A stretch of 54,161 nucleotides of DNA from Deltaproteobacteria bacterium. Lineage in GTDB: Bacteria > Desulfobacterota > Dissulfuribacteria > Dissulfuribacterales > QOAL01. The stretch covers positions 1 to 54,161 of the forward strand of contig JALVJO010000171.1 of NCBI GenBank assembly GCA_027028245.1, given 5' to 3'. The translations under genes and the position numbers were made by a program. Positions within the stretch are counted from its first letter, which is position 1; each line of letters starts with the position of its first letter. Under the pieces are notes generated by a model, which had not been told where the DNA came from, did not search any database, and was given only the letters and a program-made list of their open reading frames with translations. Below are positions 1 to 7,093 of this stretch, in pieces.

Positions 1-554
1 ATGACCCAGACAGCGCTTGATAGCCTTCCAATGATCTCAAGAAAAAAATCCGGGGGCAGGAAAAGGCCAGTAGGGTTATTGGGATTACAGATAAATATCA
101 GCCTCTTTCCCTGTTGGCTTTTCTCCAGGTTCAGCAGATCTTCTGAAAGCCTTTTCTGCGACTGCGGACTGCCGTCGGGATAGGGCCCAAGGTATTGGAC
201 CTTAAGCCCGGAAGCCATGCAGGCATCCCTGTAATCCGAATAGGTGGGAAGGGGAATAACAGCATTTTTTATGCCCAGCATGCGCGGGAGGGCAAATATC
301 CACTGGGTAGTTCCGCTTCCCAGGAGAAATGAGTCAGGCGCCAGGCCGTATCTGTCGGAAAGCCTGCATCTTACAGAATAACTGTCCACCTCGGGCAGAA
401 GATGGAGCTGATGAATATTCTCCGAAAGATAGCTTTTGAATCCTTCGGGATATGGAAGCGGGCTGCAGTTGGAACTGAAATCAAGGACATCCGCCGGGTC
501 TATTCCAAGCTCCCGCCCCAGGGAATAGACATCGCCTCCATGACCGAAAAGCAT
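1..554 (-). CDS. cobD: Threonine-phosphate decarboxylase / histidinol-phosphate aminotransferase-like (partial)
   Basis: A PLP-dependent fold-type I enzyme that runs off the left edge, so only about the first 184 residues are visible. The start ATG at 554 follows a GGGGGGAG ribosome site. The opening residues HGGDVYSLGRE (5-15) followed by LDFSSNCSPLP are the hallmark of CobD, which decarboxylates threonine phosphate to aminopropanol phosphate for the lower ligand arm of cobalamin. NPNNPTG (about residues 157-163) is the conserved substrate and cofactor segment of the HisC/CobD family. The Schiff-base lysine lies outside the window. HisC-type enzymes share the fold, but the HGGD start favours CobD, and cobU/cobT lie elsewhere in the window. 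It is the last visible gene of the minus-strand operon, 18 bases after the SLOG-like gene. Confidence 0.82.
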   Translation of the reverse strand, partial: MLFGHGGDVYSLGRELGIDPADVLDFSSNCSPLPYPEGFKSYLSENIHQLHLLPEVDSYSVRCRLSDRYGLAPDSFLLGSGTTQWIFALPRMLGIKNAVIPLPTYSDYRDACMASGLKVQYLGPYPDGSPQSQKRLSEDLLNLEKSQQGKRLIFICNPNNPTGLFLPPDFFLEIIGRLSSAVWV

Positions 555-572
555 GACAACTCCCCCCCTGCT

Positions 573-1133
573 CTACCCCTCTGCCGGGCCGAATGATCTT
601 TCAAAAAGATCACGAATGGCCCTTTTTCCTTCATCAGTCAGATGCCGGGTCCCGGTACCTGCAAATGTCTTATGTTCTATCTTTGGCATGTCCTCTACCC
701 AGGAATTGTCCTTCCATGTATACCACTTGTTTTTGTCCTGATCGTAAACACTCACCGGCCTGTTGAACAGCTTGGCAAGCTCCACGGCCCAGCCAGTGCC
801 GCCCTTCACCGTATCATCAGGCTGTATCCAGCCCACGGCAAAGATCTGATAGCCGTTATTGACCACGTGAAAGATGGACTGGATCACCTTGCGGATTTTA
901 TCCGCCTCGGCATAGGTCCTGTGCATTCGCTTGGATACTATCTCCATGCTGATATCGCCGAGCTTGAGTTCTTCTTCCGAAAGGACCCTGACATCCTTCA
1001 CCCTGTCCATCTTGTGCCCCTTGAAGGAAAAATTGACTTCCTGGATCCCCCATTCTTCTGCACACTTGCCGAATTCAGCCTCTGCCCCCTTGAGGCCTCC
1101 GCTGAAAAGCTTATAATCCGAAACACTGGTCAT
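573..1133 (-). CDS. SLOG-superfamily (YpsA/LOG-like) Rossmann protein
   Basis: A soluble 186-residue protein. The glycine-rich FSGGLKGAE (10-18), the central GWIQPDD, then GGTGWAVELAK and GTGTRHLT form the pattern of SLOG-fold nucleotide-binding proteins such as cpYpsA and TRPM-associated SLOG proteins: a Gly-rich loop after strand 1, then a second GGT-x-A motif before a helix. SLOG proteins are thought to bind or process nucleotide-derived ligands; the substrate here is unknown. The ATG at 1133 follows AGGAGG. It sits 23 bases downstream of rdgB and 18 upstream of cobD, and is probably cotranscribed with both. Pairing with the house-cleaning pyrophosphatase rdgB would fit a nucleotide-related job, but that is inference. 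Family assignment is moderate; function unknown. Confidence 0.65.
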   Translation of the reverse strand: MTSVSDYKLFSGGLKGAEAEFGKCAEEWGIQEVNFSFKGHKMDRVKDVRVLSEEELKLGDISMEIVSKRMHRTYAEADKIRKVIQSIFHVVNNGYQIFAVGWIQPDDTVKGGTGWAVELAKLFNRPVSVYDQDKNKWYTWKDNSWVEDMPKIEHKTFAGTGTRHLTDEGKRAIRDLFERSFGPAEG

Positions 1134-1156
1134 TTATCTAAATCCTCCTGTTTTTG

Positions 1157-1765
1157 TCAGTTGGTGCATTGTTCCTCGAGAAAATACTTCAATTTACGTT
1201 TCAGGGAATCCAGGGCCTTTGCCCTGTGGCTTATACGGTTTTTCTCCTCCTTGGAAAGCTCTGCCATTGTGCGGCTTTCCCCGGAGGGGATAAATACCGG
1301 ATCATAACCAAACCCCTGGCTGCCCCTGGGACTCTTTGCGATGATACCCTCACATGTTCCCTCTGAGGATATGCAGCTGCCGTCAGGGCTGCAGGCAACC
1401 ATGACACACCGAAACCTGGCAGTGCGCTCCTCAACTGGAACATCCTTCATGGCATCAAGGAGCTTCAGATAATTTTCCTCATCAGTGGCATGTTCCCCGG
1501 CATATCTGGCAGAAAATACCCCTGGCCTTCCTCCCAGTGAGTCAACCTCCAAGCCAGAATCATCTGCAATGGCGACCAGACCTGAAGCAGCAGAAACCTC
1601 CCTTGCCTTCTTCATGGCATTGTCATAAAAGGTGCTTCCGTCTTCTATGACCTCGGGAATATCTCCAGCCTCGTCAATGGGCACAACCTCAATGTTAAGG
1701 TCTTTCAAAAGCGCCTGAAGCTCTGACACCTTACCCCTGTTCCTGGTGGCAAGTACAACCTTCAC
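1157..1765 (-). CDS. rdgB: XTP/dITP diphosphatase (RdgB/HAM1)
   Basis: Hydrolyses non-canonical purine triphosphates (XTP, dITP, ITP) to monophosphates plus pyrophosphate and so keeps deaminated bases out of DNA and RNA. At 202 residues it has normal length. Family motifs are present in order: the N-terminal VVLATRNRGKVSEL, the ADDSGLEVD metal/active-site segment, RPGVFSARYAG, GFGYDPVF, and SHRAKAL near the C-terminus. The start is a GTG at 1765 preceded by AGGAGGAG. It lies inside the 3-prime end of the upstream polyferredoxin gene (35-base overlap), so translation of the two is likely coupled. Confidence in the enzyme is high. Confidence 0.96.
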   Translation of the reverse strand: MKVVLATRNRGKVSELQALLKDLNIEVVPIDEAGDIPEVIEDGSTFYDNAMKKAREVSAASGLVAIADDSGLEVDSLGGRPGVFSARYAGEHATDEENYLKLLDAMKDVPVEERTARFRCVMVACSPDGSCISSEGTCEGIIAKSPRGSQGFGYDPVFIPSGESRTMAELSKEEKNRISHRAKALDSLKRKLKYFLEEQCTN

Positions 1766-2636
1766 CCCTTGATCTCCTCCTGGTCTTGGAAAATTCCACG
1801 GTTATTGCACCTCCCGGACAGAGATTGAAACACCTCATACACCTTATGCACTTGGTGGAATTGATGTCATCCCTGCCGTCTGCAAAGGAAACCCCGGTTG
1901 GACAAATGATTTCACAGGCGTGACATTCCACGCAGACATCCCTGTTGAACCTGAGCTGCAGCCAGCTTACCCTGTTGAACAATCCGAATATCAGCCCCAG
2001 GGGACAAACTGCCCTGCAGAAGGGCCTGTGGTTGACCATGCTCCACATGATAAACAGCATCAAGAGGGCAAGCTTGCTGAAAAACAAGGCGCCGACTGCG
2101 CTTCTAAGTCCTGAGTCAATGGCCAGCAGGGGAAGCCCTGCCTCCAAGGTCCCTGCAGGACATATAAATTTACAAAACCATGTCTGGCCGAAACCGGCTG
2201 CATCCAGCACAAAGACCGGAAGTATTATCACGAAAAGAAACAAAAAAACATACCTTCCCCAGGCAAGCGGTCTCCAGAAAGGCAGCTTGGGCACGGGGAC
2301 CAGCTTGTACAGAATATCCTGAAAAAGCCCGAAGGGACAAAACCATGCACAGGGTGCCCTGCCCACCACAGCCCCCATCATCCCAAGACTGCCCAGAATA
2401 TACAACCCCAGGCCGGGTTTTCCCAGCTGCAGATTCATCTTCAAGGAAGCAAGAACGTTTTGAAGTGCGCCCAGGGGACAAGACGATATGGCAGCCGGGC
2501 ATGAATAACAATTAAGCCCAGGGAAACAGATCTGTTTGATAGGCCCGGTATAGATGGGGTTTGACGGAGTTATCCACAAACGGCTGTTTGCAACAAAGGC
2601 CGATATAAACTGAATAAACCTCCTGAATCTTTCCAT
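1731..2636 (-). CDS. Membrane 4Fe-4S polyferredoxin (NapH/CcoG-like)
   Basis: An integral membrane iron-sulfur protein of 301 residues with several hydrophobic segments, for example the GLYILGSLGMMGAVV and VFLFLFVIILPVFVL regions. CxxxCP motifs lie at the membrane faces (CAWFCPFG, CKFICPAG, CRAVCPLG). At the C-terminus are two classical ferredoxin motifs, CVECHACEIICPTG and CIRCMRCFNLCPGG, which should bind two [4Fe-4S] clusters. The N-terminus carries an extra cysteine patch (CFPGLNCYSCP). The layout matches the NapH/MauN/YccM and CcoG-like electron-transfer proteins. Donor and acceptor are unknown. Its ATG overlaps the stop of the 44-residue CXXC peptide, and its tail overlaps rdgB. Pairing with that peptide suggests a small membrane redox module; the physiological reaction cannot be read from sequence. 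Confidence 0.85.
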   Translation of the reverse strand: MERFRRFIQFISAFVANSRLWITPSNPIYTGPIKQICFPGLNCYSCPAAISSCPLGALQNVLASLKMNLQLGKPGLGLYILGSLGMMGAVVGRAPCAWFCPFGLFQDILYKLVPVPKLPFWRPLAWGRYVFLFLFVIILPVFVLDAAGFGQTWFCKFICPAGTLEAGLPLLAIDSGLRSAVGALFFSKLALLMLFIMWSMVNHRPFCRAVCPLGLIFGLFNRVSWLQLRFNRDVCVECHACEIICPTGVSFADGRDDINSTKCIRCMRCFNLCPGGAITVEFSKTRRRSRGEGCTCHQEQG

Positions 2637-2770
2637 CAGTTAATGCCTATGCAGCTGAGACAGATGGTTACGCCTTTCTGGAAGACATCCCTGGGTTCAC
2701 CCAGCAAAACCCCCAGCAAGAAAATGATGAGAAAAAGAAGAAATATGTACAGAGGAAGCCTGTCCTTCAT
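2636..2770 (-). CDS. 44-residue membrane-anchored CXXC peptide (CD1871A-like)
   Basis: A very short gene with one transmembrane segment (about residues 8-24, rich in Phe, Leu and Ile) and a C-terminal tail ending in ICLSCIGIN, which places a CxxC pair just outside the membrane. From memory this resembles the small CD1871A family of CXXC peptides, which is typically encoded beside a 4Fe-4S membrane protein, as here. The start ATG (2768-2770) overlaps the stop of the thiamine-binding gene as ATGA, and its TGA stop overlaps the ATG of the polyferredoxin. This tight coupling on both sides is the main evidence that it is real despite its size. A role as a thiol or metal partner of the polyferredoxin is inference. 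Confidence 0.8.
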   Translation of the reverse strand: MKDRLPLYIFLLFLIIFLLGVLLGEPRDVFQKGVTICLSCIGIN

Positions 2771-3063
2771 AGTTTGTGCATAACTGATTTTGTCTTTTCG
2801 CCGAAACCGGTATCTTTGTCCCTTCTGTCATCTATCTTGATAACCGTATAAACCCTCATGACATCCGGACCAAAAACAGCTTCGTGCATCCTTTCTGCAA
2901 GCTCGAGCAGCTGGTGCAAATCTCCCCGGACAGTGGTGCCCATATCGTGAAGCCTGAATTCCAAGCCGGAATCACCAGCTACCCTTGCAGCCCTTGCCAC
3001 GTAATCAGACAGGGAGACCTGTTTCGTCCCGAGAGGAACAATACTTATTTCCATGAGAGCCAT
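2767..3063 (-). CDS. MTH1187 / YqgV family thiamine-binding protein
   Basis: A 98-residue ferredoxin-like-fold protein of the DUF77/Thiamine_BP family (MTH1187, YqgV). It has the typical start MEISIVPLGT, the SLSDYVARA helix, the central EFRLHDMGTTVRGD and the YTVIKIDDRRD strand. Characterised members bind thiamine or HMP in the cytoplasm; no enzymatic activity is assigned. The GTD/TTV-x-G segment that lines the ligand pocket is visible. The ATG at 3063 follows AGGATA; an internal ATG three codons later is an alternative. It is the first gene of the minus-strand redox and house-cleaning operon and overlaps the CXXC peptide gene by four bases. No thiamine biosynthesis gene or thiamine riboswitch was seen nearby. 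Confidence 0.88.
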   Translation of the reverse strand: MALMEISIVPLGTKQVSLSDYVARAARVAGDSGLEFRLHDMGTTVRGDLHQLLELAERMHEAVFGPDVMRVYTVIKIDDRRDKDTGFGEKTKSVMHKL

Positions 3064-3247
3064 ATGTCTTTATCCTGGATTTTTAACCGGTCTCAGCAGG
3101 TTATATCAAAGGCTTAAACGAATTCATCCCGGAGAGGACAGTTCAGAAAATCTTGTTGGTGACATCTGTCATCCAGCGTCTTCTTCAAGACGCAGAGTGA
3201 AAAGAAAGCCGTTCAATGAGCCCGGAAGTCAAAGCTGACAAGATAAC

Positions 3248-3323
3248 TGGAGGCGGCGCCCGGATTCGAACCGGGGAATAACGGTTTTGCAGACCGTCGC
3301 CTTAGCCACTTGGCTACGCCGCC
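3248..3323 (-). tRNA. tRNA-Cys (GCA)
   Basis: A cloverleaf on the minus strand. The acceptor GGCGGCG pairs with CGCCGCC, the discriminator is U (the bacterial tRNA-Cys identity base), and CCA is encoded at 3250-3248. The anticodon stem ACGGT/ACCGT encloses loop CTGCAAA, giving anticodon GCA. The T arm reads GGTTCGAATCC. It lies 53 bases downstream of aroF on the same strand. Confidence 0.97.
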
Positions 3324-3376
3324 CAGACGGATTCAGTTCATTAACACATGGAGTCAGATTTGACAAGACCAAAGGC

Positions 3377-4390
3377 TCAGACACTGATATTCATATTTCT
3401 CAAGCCCGTGACAAGTTCATGAAATTGCTCCGGATACAGTGACTGGGGCCCGTCAGAAAGCGCTTGTTCCGGATGGGTATGAACCTCGACCATCAAGGCA
3501 TCTACACCCATGGCAGCAGCAGCCCTGGCCAGGGGTATCACCTGGTCCCTTCGCCCGGCCGCATGGCTCGGATCAACCACTATGGGCAGATGGCTCTCAT
3601 TTCTCATATAGGGTATGGCATTGGCGTCAAGGGTGTTTCTCGAATGCGTTGTAAACGTCCTTATTCCCCGCTCACAAAGCATGACCTGGTCATTACCTTC
3701 AGACATTATGTATTCTGCCGCCATGAGAAATTCGTCCATGGTGGCCCACATTCCCCTTTTCAAGAGTACGGGCTTTTTCGCCTGCCCTGCCCTTCTGAGC
3801 AGGCGGTAATTCTGCATATTCCTGGTGCCTATCTGGATGATATCGGTGAAATCTTCCACCATATCGCAAACTTCATGGTCTGTGGCCTCAGTTACTATGA
3901 AAAGTCCTGTTTCTTCCCTGACCTTTGCCAGGATCTCAAGACCCTTGAGCCCCAGGCCCTGGAATGAATAGGGAGAGGAACGGGGCTTGAAAGCGCCTCC
4001 CCGAAAAAGCCTGGCGCCTGCCTCCTTCACTGCATGTGCTATCTCAAGGGCCTGGTTCTCTGACTCAACGGCACAGGGGCCAGCCATAACAACAAGCTGC
4101 TGCCCGCCGATTTCAACAGCATCGCTGCCCCGGCCCAGCCTGACAACGGTATTTTCAGGACGCATTTCCCGGCTGACCAGCTTGTACGGCTTGGAAACAG
4201 GGATCACATCCCTTACGCCTGGAAGATCCAGGAACATGGCTGGGTCCAGGGGTCCCTTGTTCCTGAGGACCCCTACGGCAGTTCTTTCTCCACCGGGAAT
4301 GGGCTTGGCTTCCCATCCATGAGCCTCGATACGCTTTATAACTGCATCAAGCTCCCGGTCACCTGCCTCTTTATGCATTACTATCAGCAT
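3377..4390 (-). CDS. aroF: 3-deoxy-7-phosphoheptulonate synthase (DAHP synthase, type I-beta)
   Basis: Condenses phosphoenolpyruvate with erythrose 4-phosphate, the first step of the shikimate pathway, in the cytoplasm. At 337 residues it matches the AroF/AroG-beta class with a small N-terminal ferredoxin-like domain (about 1-70). The barrel carries VMAGPCAVES, GGAFKPRSSPYSFQGLG, EATD, QIGTRNMQN, PVLLKRGM, CERGIRTF, and the late VDPSHAAGRRD metal segment. The N-terminal domain is the usual site of aromatic amino-acid feedback in this class; the effector cannot be told here. The ATG at 4390 has GGAGG nine bases upstream, immediately after a hairpin terminator that separates it from the upstream FmdB-like gene. 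Confidence 0.96.
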   Translation of the reverse strand: MLIVMHKEAGDRELDAVIKRIEAHGWEAKPIPGGERTAVGVLRNKGPLDPAMFLDLPGVRDVIPVSKPYKLVSREMRPENTVVRLGRGSDAVEIGGQQLVVMAGPCAVESENQALEIAHAVKEAGARLFRGGAFKPRSSPYSFQGLGLKGLEILAKVREETGLFIVTEATDHEVCDMVEDFTDIIQIGTRNMQNYRLLRRAGQAKKPVLLKRGMWATMDEFLMAAEYIMSEGNDQVMLCERGIRTFTTHSRNTLDANAIPYMRNESHLPIVVDPSHAAGRRDQVIPLARAAAAMGVDALMVEVHTHPEQALSDGPQSLYPEQFHELVTGLRNMNISV

Positions 4391-4404
4391 CTTTTATTTC
4401 CTCC

Positions 4405-4456
4405 AATAAAAAAGCTTCCTGTCCGGCCCCTTTTTTCAGTTACGGACGGGAAGCTT
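4405..4456 (-). terminator. Hairpin terminator just upstream of aroF
   Basis: On the minus strand AAGCTTCCCGTCCG (4456-4443) pairs with CGGACAGGAAGCTT (4425-4412) around a 17-base loop and runs into TTTTTTATT. It should end the HELVH-protein/FmdB operon. It lies directly in front of the aroF ribosome site, so a role as an attenuator of aroF cannot be excluded. Confidence 0.65.
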
Positions 4457-4482
4457 GAACAGCAGCAGATCAGCAGCAGATC

Positions 4483-4770
4483 CTAGGAAGATGATTTTGA
4501 AGAGGAAGCCGATGAAGCCGATTTCTTCTTTTTGGATGAGCCCTTATCCTCAGACCCGCTGTCCTTTTTGGATGCACTGTCTGTTTTTCTGCTGCCGGCA
4601 TAATCGGTAACGTACCAGCCGGATCCCTTGAGATGGAAAGAAGACTGGGATATGAGCTTCTTCATTCTGCCGCCGCAGGCCTCGCATTCTTCCAGCGGGG
4701 GATCTGAAATCCTCTGCCAATTCTCCACGATATTACCGCATGATTCGCACTGATATTCATATATGGGCAT
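4483..4770 (-). CDS. FmdB family zinc-ribbon protein
   Basis: A 95-residue protein with the FmdB/CxxC_CXXC_SSSS zinc ribbon at its N-terminus: MPIYEYQCESCG, then CEACGG at about residues 32-37, giving four cysteines for one zinc. After residue 60 it becomes a low-complexity tail of Ser and Lys typical of the family. FmdB was named as a putative regulator of formamidase, but the general function is not settled. The ATG at 4770 is preceded by AAAGGAGG. It follows the HELVH protein by 14 bases, so the two are probably cotranscribed, and a hairpin terminator lies downstream. Confidence 0.88.
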   Translation of the reverse strand: MPIYEYQCESCGNIVENWQRISDPPLEECEACGGRMKKLISQSSFHLKGSGWYVTDYAGSRKTDSASKKDSGSEDKGSSKKKKSASSASSSKSSS

Positions 4771-4784
4771 AACTAAAACCTCCT

Positions 4785-5348
4785 TTATGCAGGCACTATT
4801 TCTGCGTGTTTTCCCTCAAAAAATTCTATCACATCGCCAATCTTGGAAATGGGGACTCGCCCCAGGATTTGGTTGGTAAGCAGATGAACCCTTTCTTCTT
4901 CAGCAGCCTTGTCCTCCTGGGTAACCATGCATTCAAATTTTGAAAATCTGGTTATATGCACCAGCTCGTGAGTCATCACGTAAACCAAAAACGGCCAGAG
5001 AACCATTTCGTGGCCCCCTGTAACTTCCAGTATCCTGCTGTCATAGACCAGTATCCTGTAGAGATACCTGTTGTCTGTCCCGGATTCCTTTTCGCTGAAT
5101 CCCTTGCCGTACTTCAAAAGATGGGCATAGGCCCCTTCAGGGATATCAACCGCACCTGAATCCCTGAGCGTTTTCACCTCATAGGGATTCCTGATCCAGT
5201 AATCCGTAGTAAGGCTGAAATGATCGCTTATGATCTCTTCCGACACATTGACAGCCTTTTCAAGAAGACTCATTTGAGAAGGCAGAAAAAACTGTGCTGA
5301 TATCGATCTGCCCTTCTGCATTTCTATTCTTTCTGATACTGGAAACAT
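4785..5348 (-). CDS. Conserved hypothetical protein with an HELVH metalloprotease-like motif
   Basis: A 187-residue soluble protein with no signal peptide. The segment MTHELVHITRF (near residue 130) has the HExxH-like pattern HELVH of zincin metalloproteases. Glutamates follow in a charged stretch (KAAEEERVHLL) that could supply a third ligand, which would give a compact gluzincin-like site. The N-terminal half contains a conserved-looking DYWIRNPYEVKTL segment I do not recognise. I cannot name the family with certainty; proteins of this size with this motif occur in deltaproteobacteria as hypotheticals. The 5-prime end is uncertain: the ATG at 5348 has no good ribosome site and an in-frame ATG lies nine codons on. 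It precedes the FmdB-like gene by 14 bases. Confidence 0.7.
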   Translation of the reverse strand: MFPVSERIEMQKGRSISAQFFLPSQMSLLEKAVNVSEEIISDHFSLTTDYWIRNPYEVKTLRDSGAVDIPEGAYAHLLKYGKGFSEKESGTDNRYLYRILVYDSRILEVTGGHEMVLWPFLVYVMTHELVHITRFSKFECMVTQEDKAAEEERVHLLTNQILGRVPISKIGDVIEFFEGKHAEIVPA

Positions 5349-5805
5349 TTATTTTTGGTCTAAAATTAGTTGCGCAGCCTTTGCGTGTCAAGTCAAAGGG
5401 CCGGGGGCAAAATACCCTTTTCCCATGTTCAATTCCCATGTTCAGGGCCGGCCTGGCCGCGGCCTGCCAATATCCTTTAAAATCTTTATGAAATGAAAGA
5501 ATGATGCCGGACAAACTGACAGGTGCTACCAAATAGAATCGAATCTTTCAGGGCTGCACCGTTACCTCCGGCATGGCAAGGGCGTCCAGAAAACCGAACA
5601 AGCTGCAGAGGATGAGCCCCGGGGAAAATCCCTCTTTTCCTAAAACAGCCTTAGAAAAAATAACACAACCTCACAGGCTCTTTAACTGGTTGTTTTATTT
5701 ATGGGAAAGATGAAAGAAATGGCCTGCAATATATGGAAAACGACTTCTCGAGGCAGACCGGTTCAGTTTATGAGATCAAGAACCGGGTTAATTAAGCCGT
5801 GGTGC
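5349..5805. other. Intergenic stretch without a recognisable gene
   Basis: About 450 bases between two minus-strand genes. No convincing reading frame, tRNA or known RNA fold was seen. A 7 bp perfect hairpin (CCGGTTC at 5758-5764 with GAACCGG at 5780-5786) lies within it. The promoter of the HELVH-FmdB operon should lie in the left part, but no clear -35/-10 pair stands out. Confidence 0.5.
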
Positions 5806-5852
5806 CAAAAAACAAAAAAAGGCTTCCTGGGCCCCTTTGAGCACGGGAAGCC
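5806..5852 (-). terminator. Rho-independent terminator after the Spy/ZraP-like gene
   Basis: Read on the minus strand, GGCTTCC (5852-5846) pairs with GGAAGCC (5827-5821), followed by a T-rich run (TTTTTTTGTTTTTTGG). It lies 15 bases past the stop of the gene at 5867-6325. Confidence 0.75.
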
Positions 5853-5866
5853 GAAATGTAAAAAGG

Positions 5867-6325
5867 TCAATTCGACCCAGAAGTTATTAGCCTGTCCAGC
5901 ATCTTAATTCTTAGTTTCAGCATATCTTTTTCTATCTTAGCCAGGTCTTTCGGGGTGATCTCTGGATTTCGAAGGGCTTCCCTGTAATCAAAACGCTTGA
6001 CCACCATCTGTCTTCTGAGGTCCACCGTGTCGTTCAGGAATTTTGCCCTTTGTTCATCCGACATCCTCTGCATCAAGAACCGGCCCATCATACCCTTGCA
6101 GCCCATTGGCCCGGGCATCTGTTCCCTTCCCTTCATCATGCACCGGAATCCCTTCTTTCCCTTTTTCTTCATTGACTTCATCATGGGCTTGATTTGCGCT
6201 TTCTGCTTTAAAGCAGGGCCAGAGTAAGCCGTGCTGTTGGCAGACTGCTGTGCCGGAACACTTCCTGCCGAAAGGCTGAGACCTAACACTACAACAATAA
6301 TAAGGACATTAATTCTTCTTATCAT
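5867..6325 (-). CDS. Periplasmic Spy/CpxP/ZraP-like protein, Met- and Lys-rich
   Basis: A 152-residue exported protein. The signal peptide runs from the start through a hydrophobic core (VLIIVVVLGLSLSAGS) to a likely VPAQQ cleavage. The mature part begins with a basic methionine-rich stretch (many MMK/KKK, with MPGPMGCKGMMG). It then forms a long helix with the LTxxQ-like pattern MSDEQRAKFLNDTVDLRR and a second helix around PEITPKDLAKIEKDM. That layout matches periplasmic LTXXQ/heavy-metal-resistance proteins that bind zinc or copper or act as chaperones. The Met/Cys richness suggests soft-metal binding, but the ligand is not known. The ATG at 6325 has AGAGAGG upstream, and a terminator follows closely, so it is probably monocistronic. 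Confidence 0.7.
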   Translation of the reverse strand: MIRRINVLIIVVVLGLSLSAGSVPAQQSANSTAYSGPALKQKAQIKPMMKSMKKKGKKGFRCMMKGREQMPGPMGCKGMMGRFLMQRMSDEQRAKFLNDTVDLRRQMVVKRFDYREALRNPEITPKDLAKIEKDMLKLRIKMLDRLITSGSN

Positions 6326-6352
6326 TCTATTTACCTCTCTTGGATTTTTTAT

Positions 6353-6718
6353 TCATTTGTACATTACACCAAAACGAGCATTATTTTGATAATATTTTTT
6401 TCAATAATCAAAACACCAAAACTCAAGCCAGCCAAATCACCAACGGGAGCATTCCCAGTTTGTCTACCATTTGTGCTACTGGCAAGGAATGGGTGTTTCT
6501 TGAAAGGTTTCACCACAAGGAAGCCCACTTCAGCCGCAGTTAAGCCGATTAGACTGGCCATGTCTGTATTCCAAAAGAATTTGAAATCTGCATAGCGGCT
6601 TGGTGAACCTTGAAAGAAATGCACCTTCCTTGCCATCACCACCTGACAGACCAAAACCTGGGTCTTATATCTTATATTTAAACGCAAACCCCCACTCAAG
6701 GACTAAGGCGTCATTCAT
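6353..6718 (-). pseudogene. Possible decayed outer-membrane beta-barrel gene
   Basis: On the minus strand one frame begins with MNDALVLEWGFAFKYKI (6718-6668), an alternating beta-strand-like stretch, then hits a stop. The same frame, after several more stops, ends in NNARFGVMYK (to 6353), which resembles a last barrel strand. The intervening sequence is open in another frame (6699-6364). This suggests a frameshifted outer-membrane protein remnant beside the mobile element at 6760. It matches no family I can name, and the evidence is compositional only. Confidence 0.22.
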
Positions 6719-6759
6719 AGACTTGGCCGGTATCCTTGATGCGAAACATGAAGCTTTAT

Positions 6760-7023
6760 CCCAAATTATGCACTTCAAATGTCGAACAAAATGATTTCTT
6801 TTATAATTTCAGCAGATTATCGTTAATATGATGCCCAAAAATATTCACTTAAATGGAAACAGGCTCCAACAGAAAAAACGTTCGCAATTTGAAGCCACAA
6901 GGGGCTCGCAATTTCACCGAATTTGTCCCGCGATGCGCGGGATCGGGCACTTGAAGTACCATAGTACGTCTGCATGCCCTCCGCCTTGCACCTTCGGCAA
7001 ACTTACGAGCTGCATAATCCGGG
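6760..7023 (+). mobile_element. MITE-like element, copy 1 (264 bp)
   Basis: The element begins CCCAAATTATGCAC and ends with the inverted partner GCATAATCCGGG, giving imperfect 13 bp terminal inverted repeats of the form CCCRRATTATGCA. It is flanked on both sides by the direct repeat TTTAT (6755-6759 and 7024-7028), a 5 bp AT-rich target duplication. It encodes no transposase. Inside are a perfect hairpin (TCCCGCG-atg-CGCGGGA near 6925-6942) and several copies of a CTTCAAATGCC-like motif. A second copy lies inverted at 9045-9297. The ends and the 5 bp AT-rich duplication resemble those of IS1380-type elements, but that link is inference. Confidence 0.85.
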
Positions 7024-7093
7024 TTTATCTTTTAAGAAAATCTGCTAAATTTGCCGACCTGTAAAAATAGCTCAGTACAGGAGGTCAACATAA

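Noticed and set aside
642-1307. Long plus-strand open frame opposite the SLOG-like and rdgB genes
   Set aside because: It is a shadow of two well-supported minus-strand genes and has no protein-family signature.
5758-5786. Small RNA gene around the perfect hairpin
   Set aside because: One short hairpin without promoter or terminator of its own is not enough.
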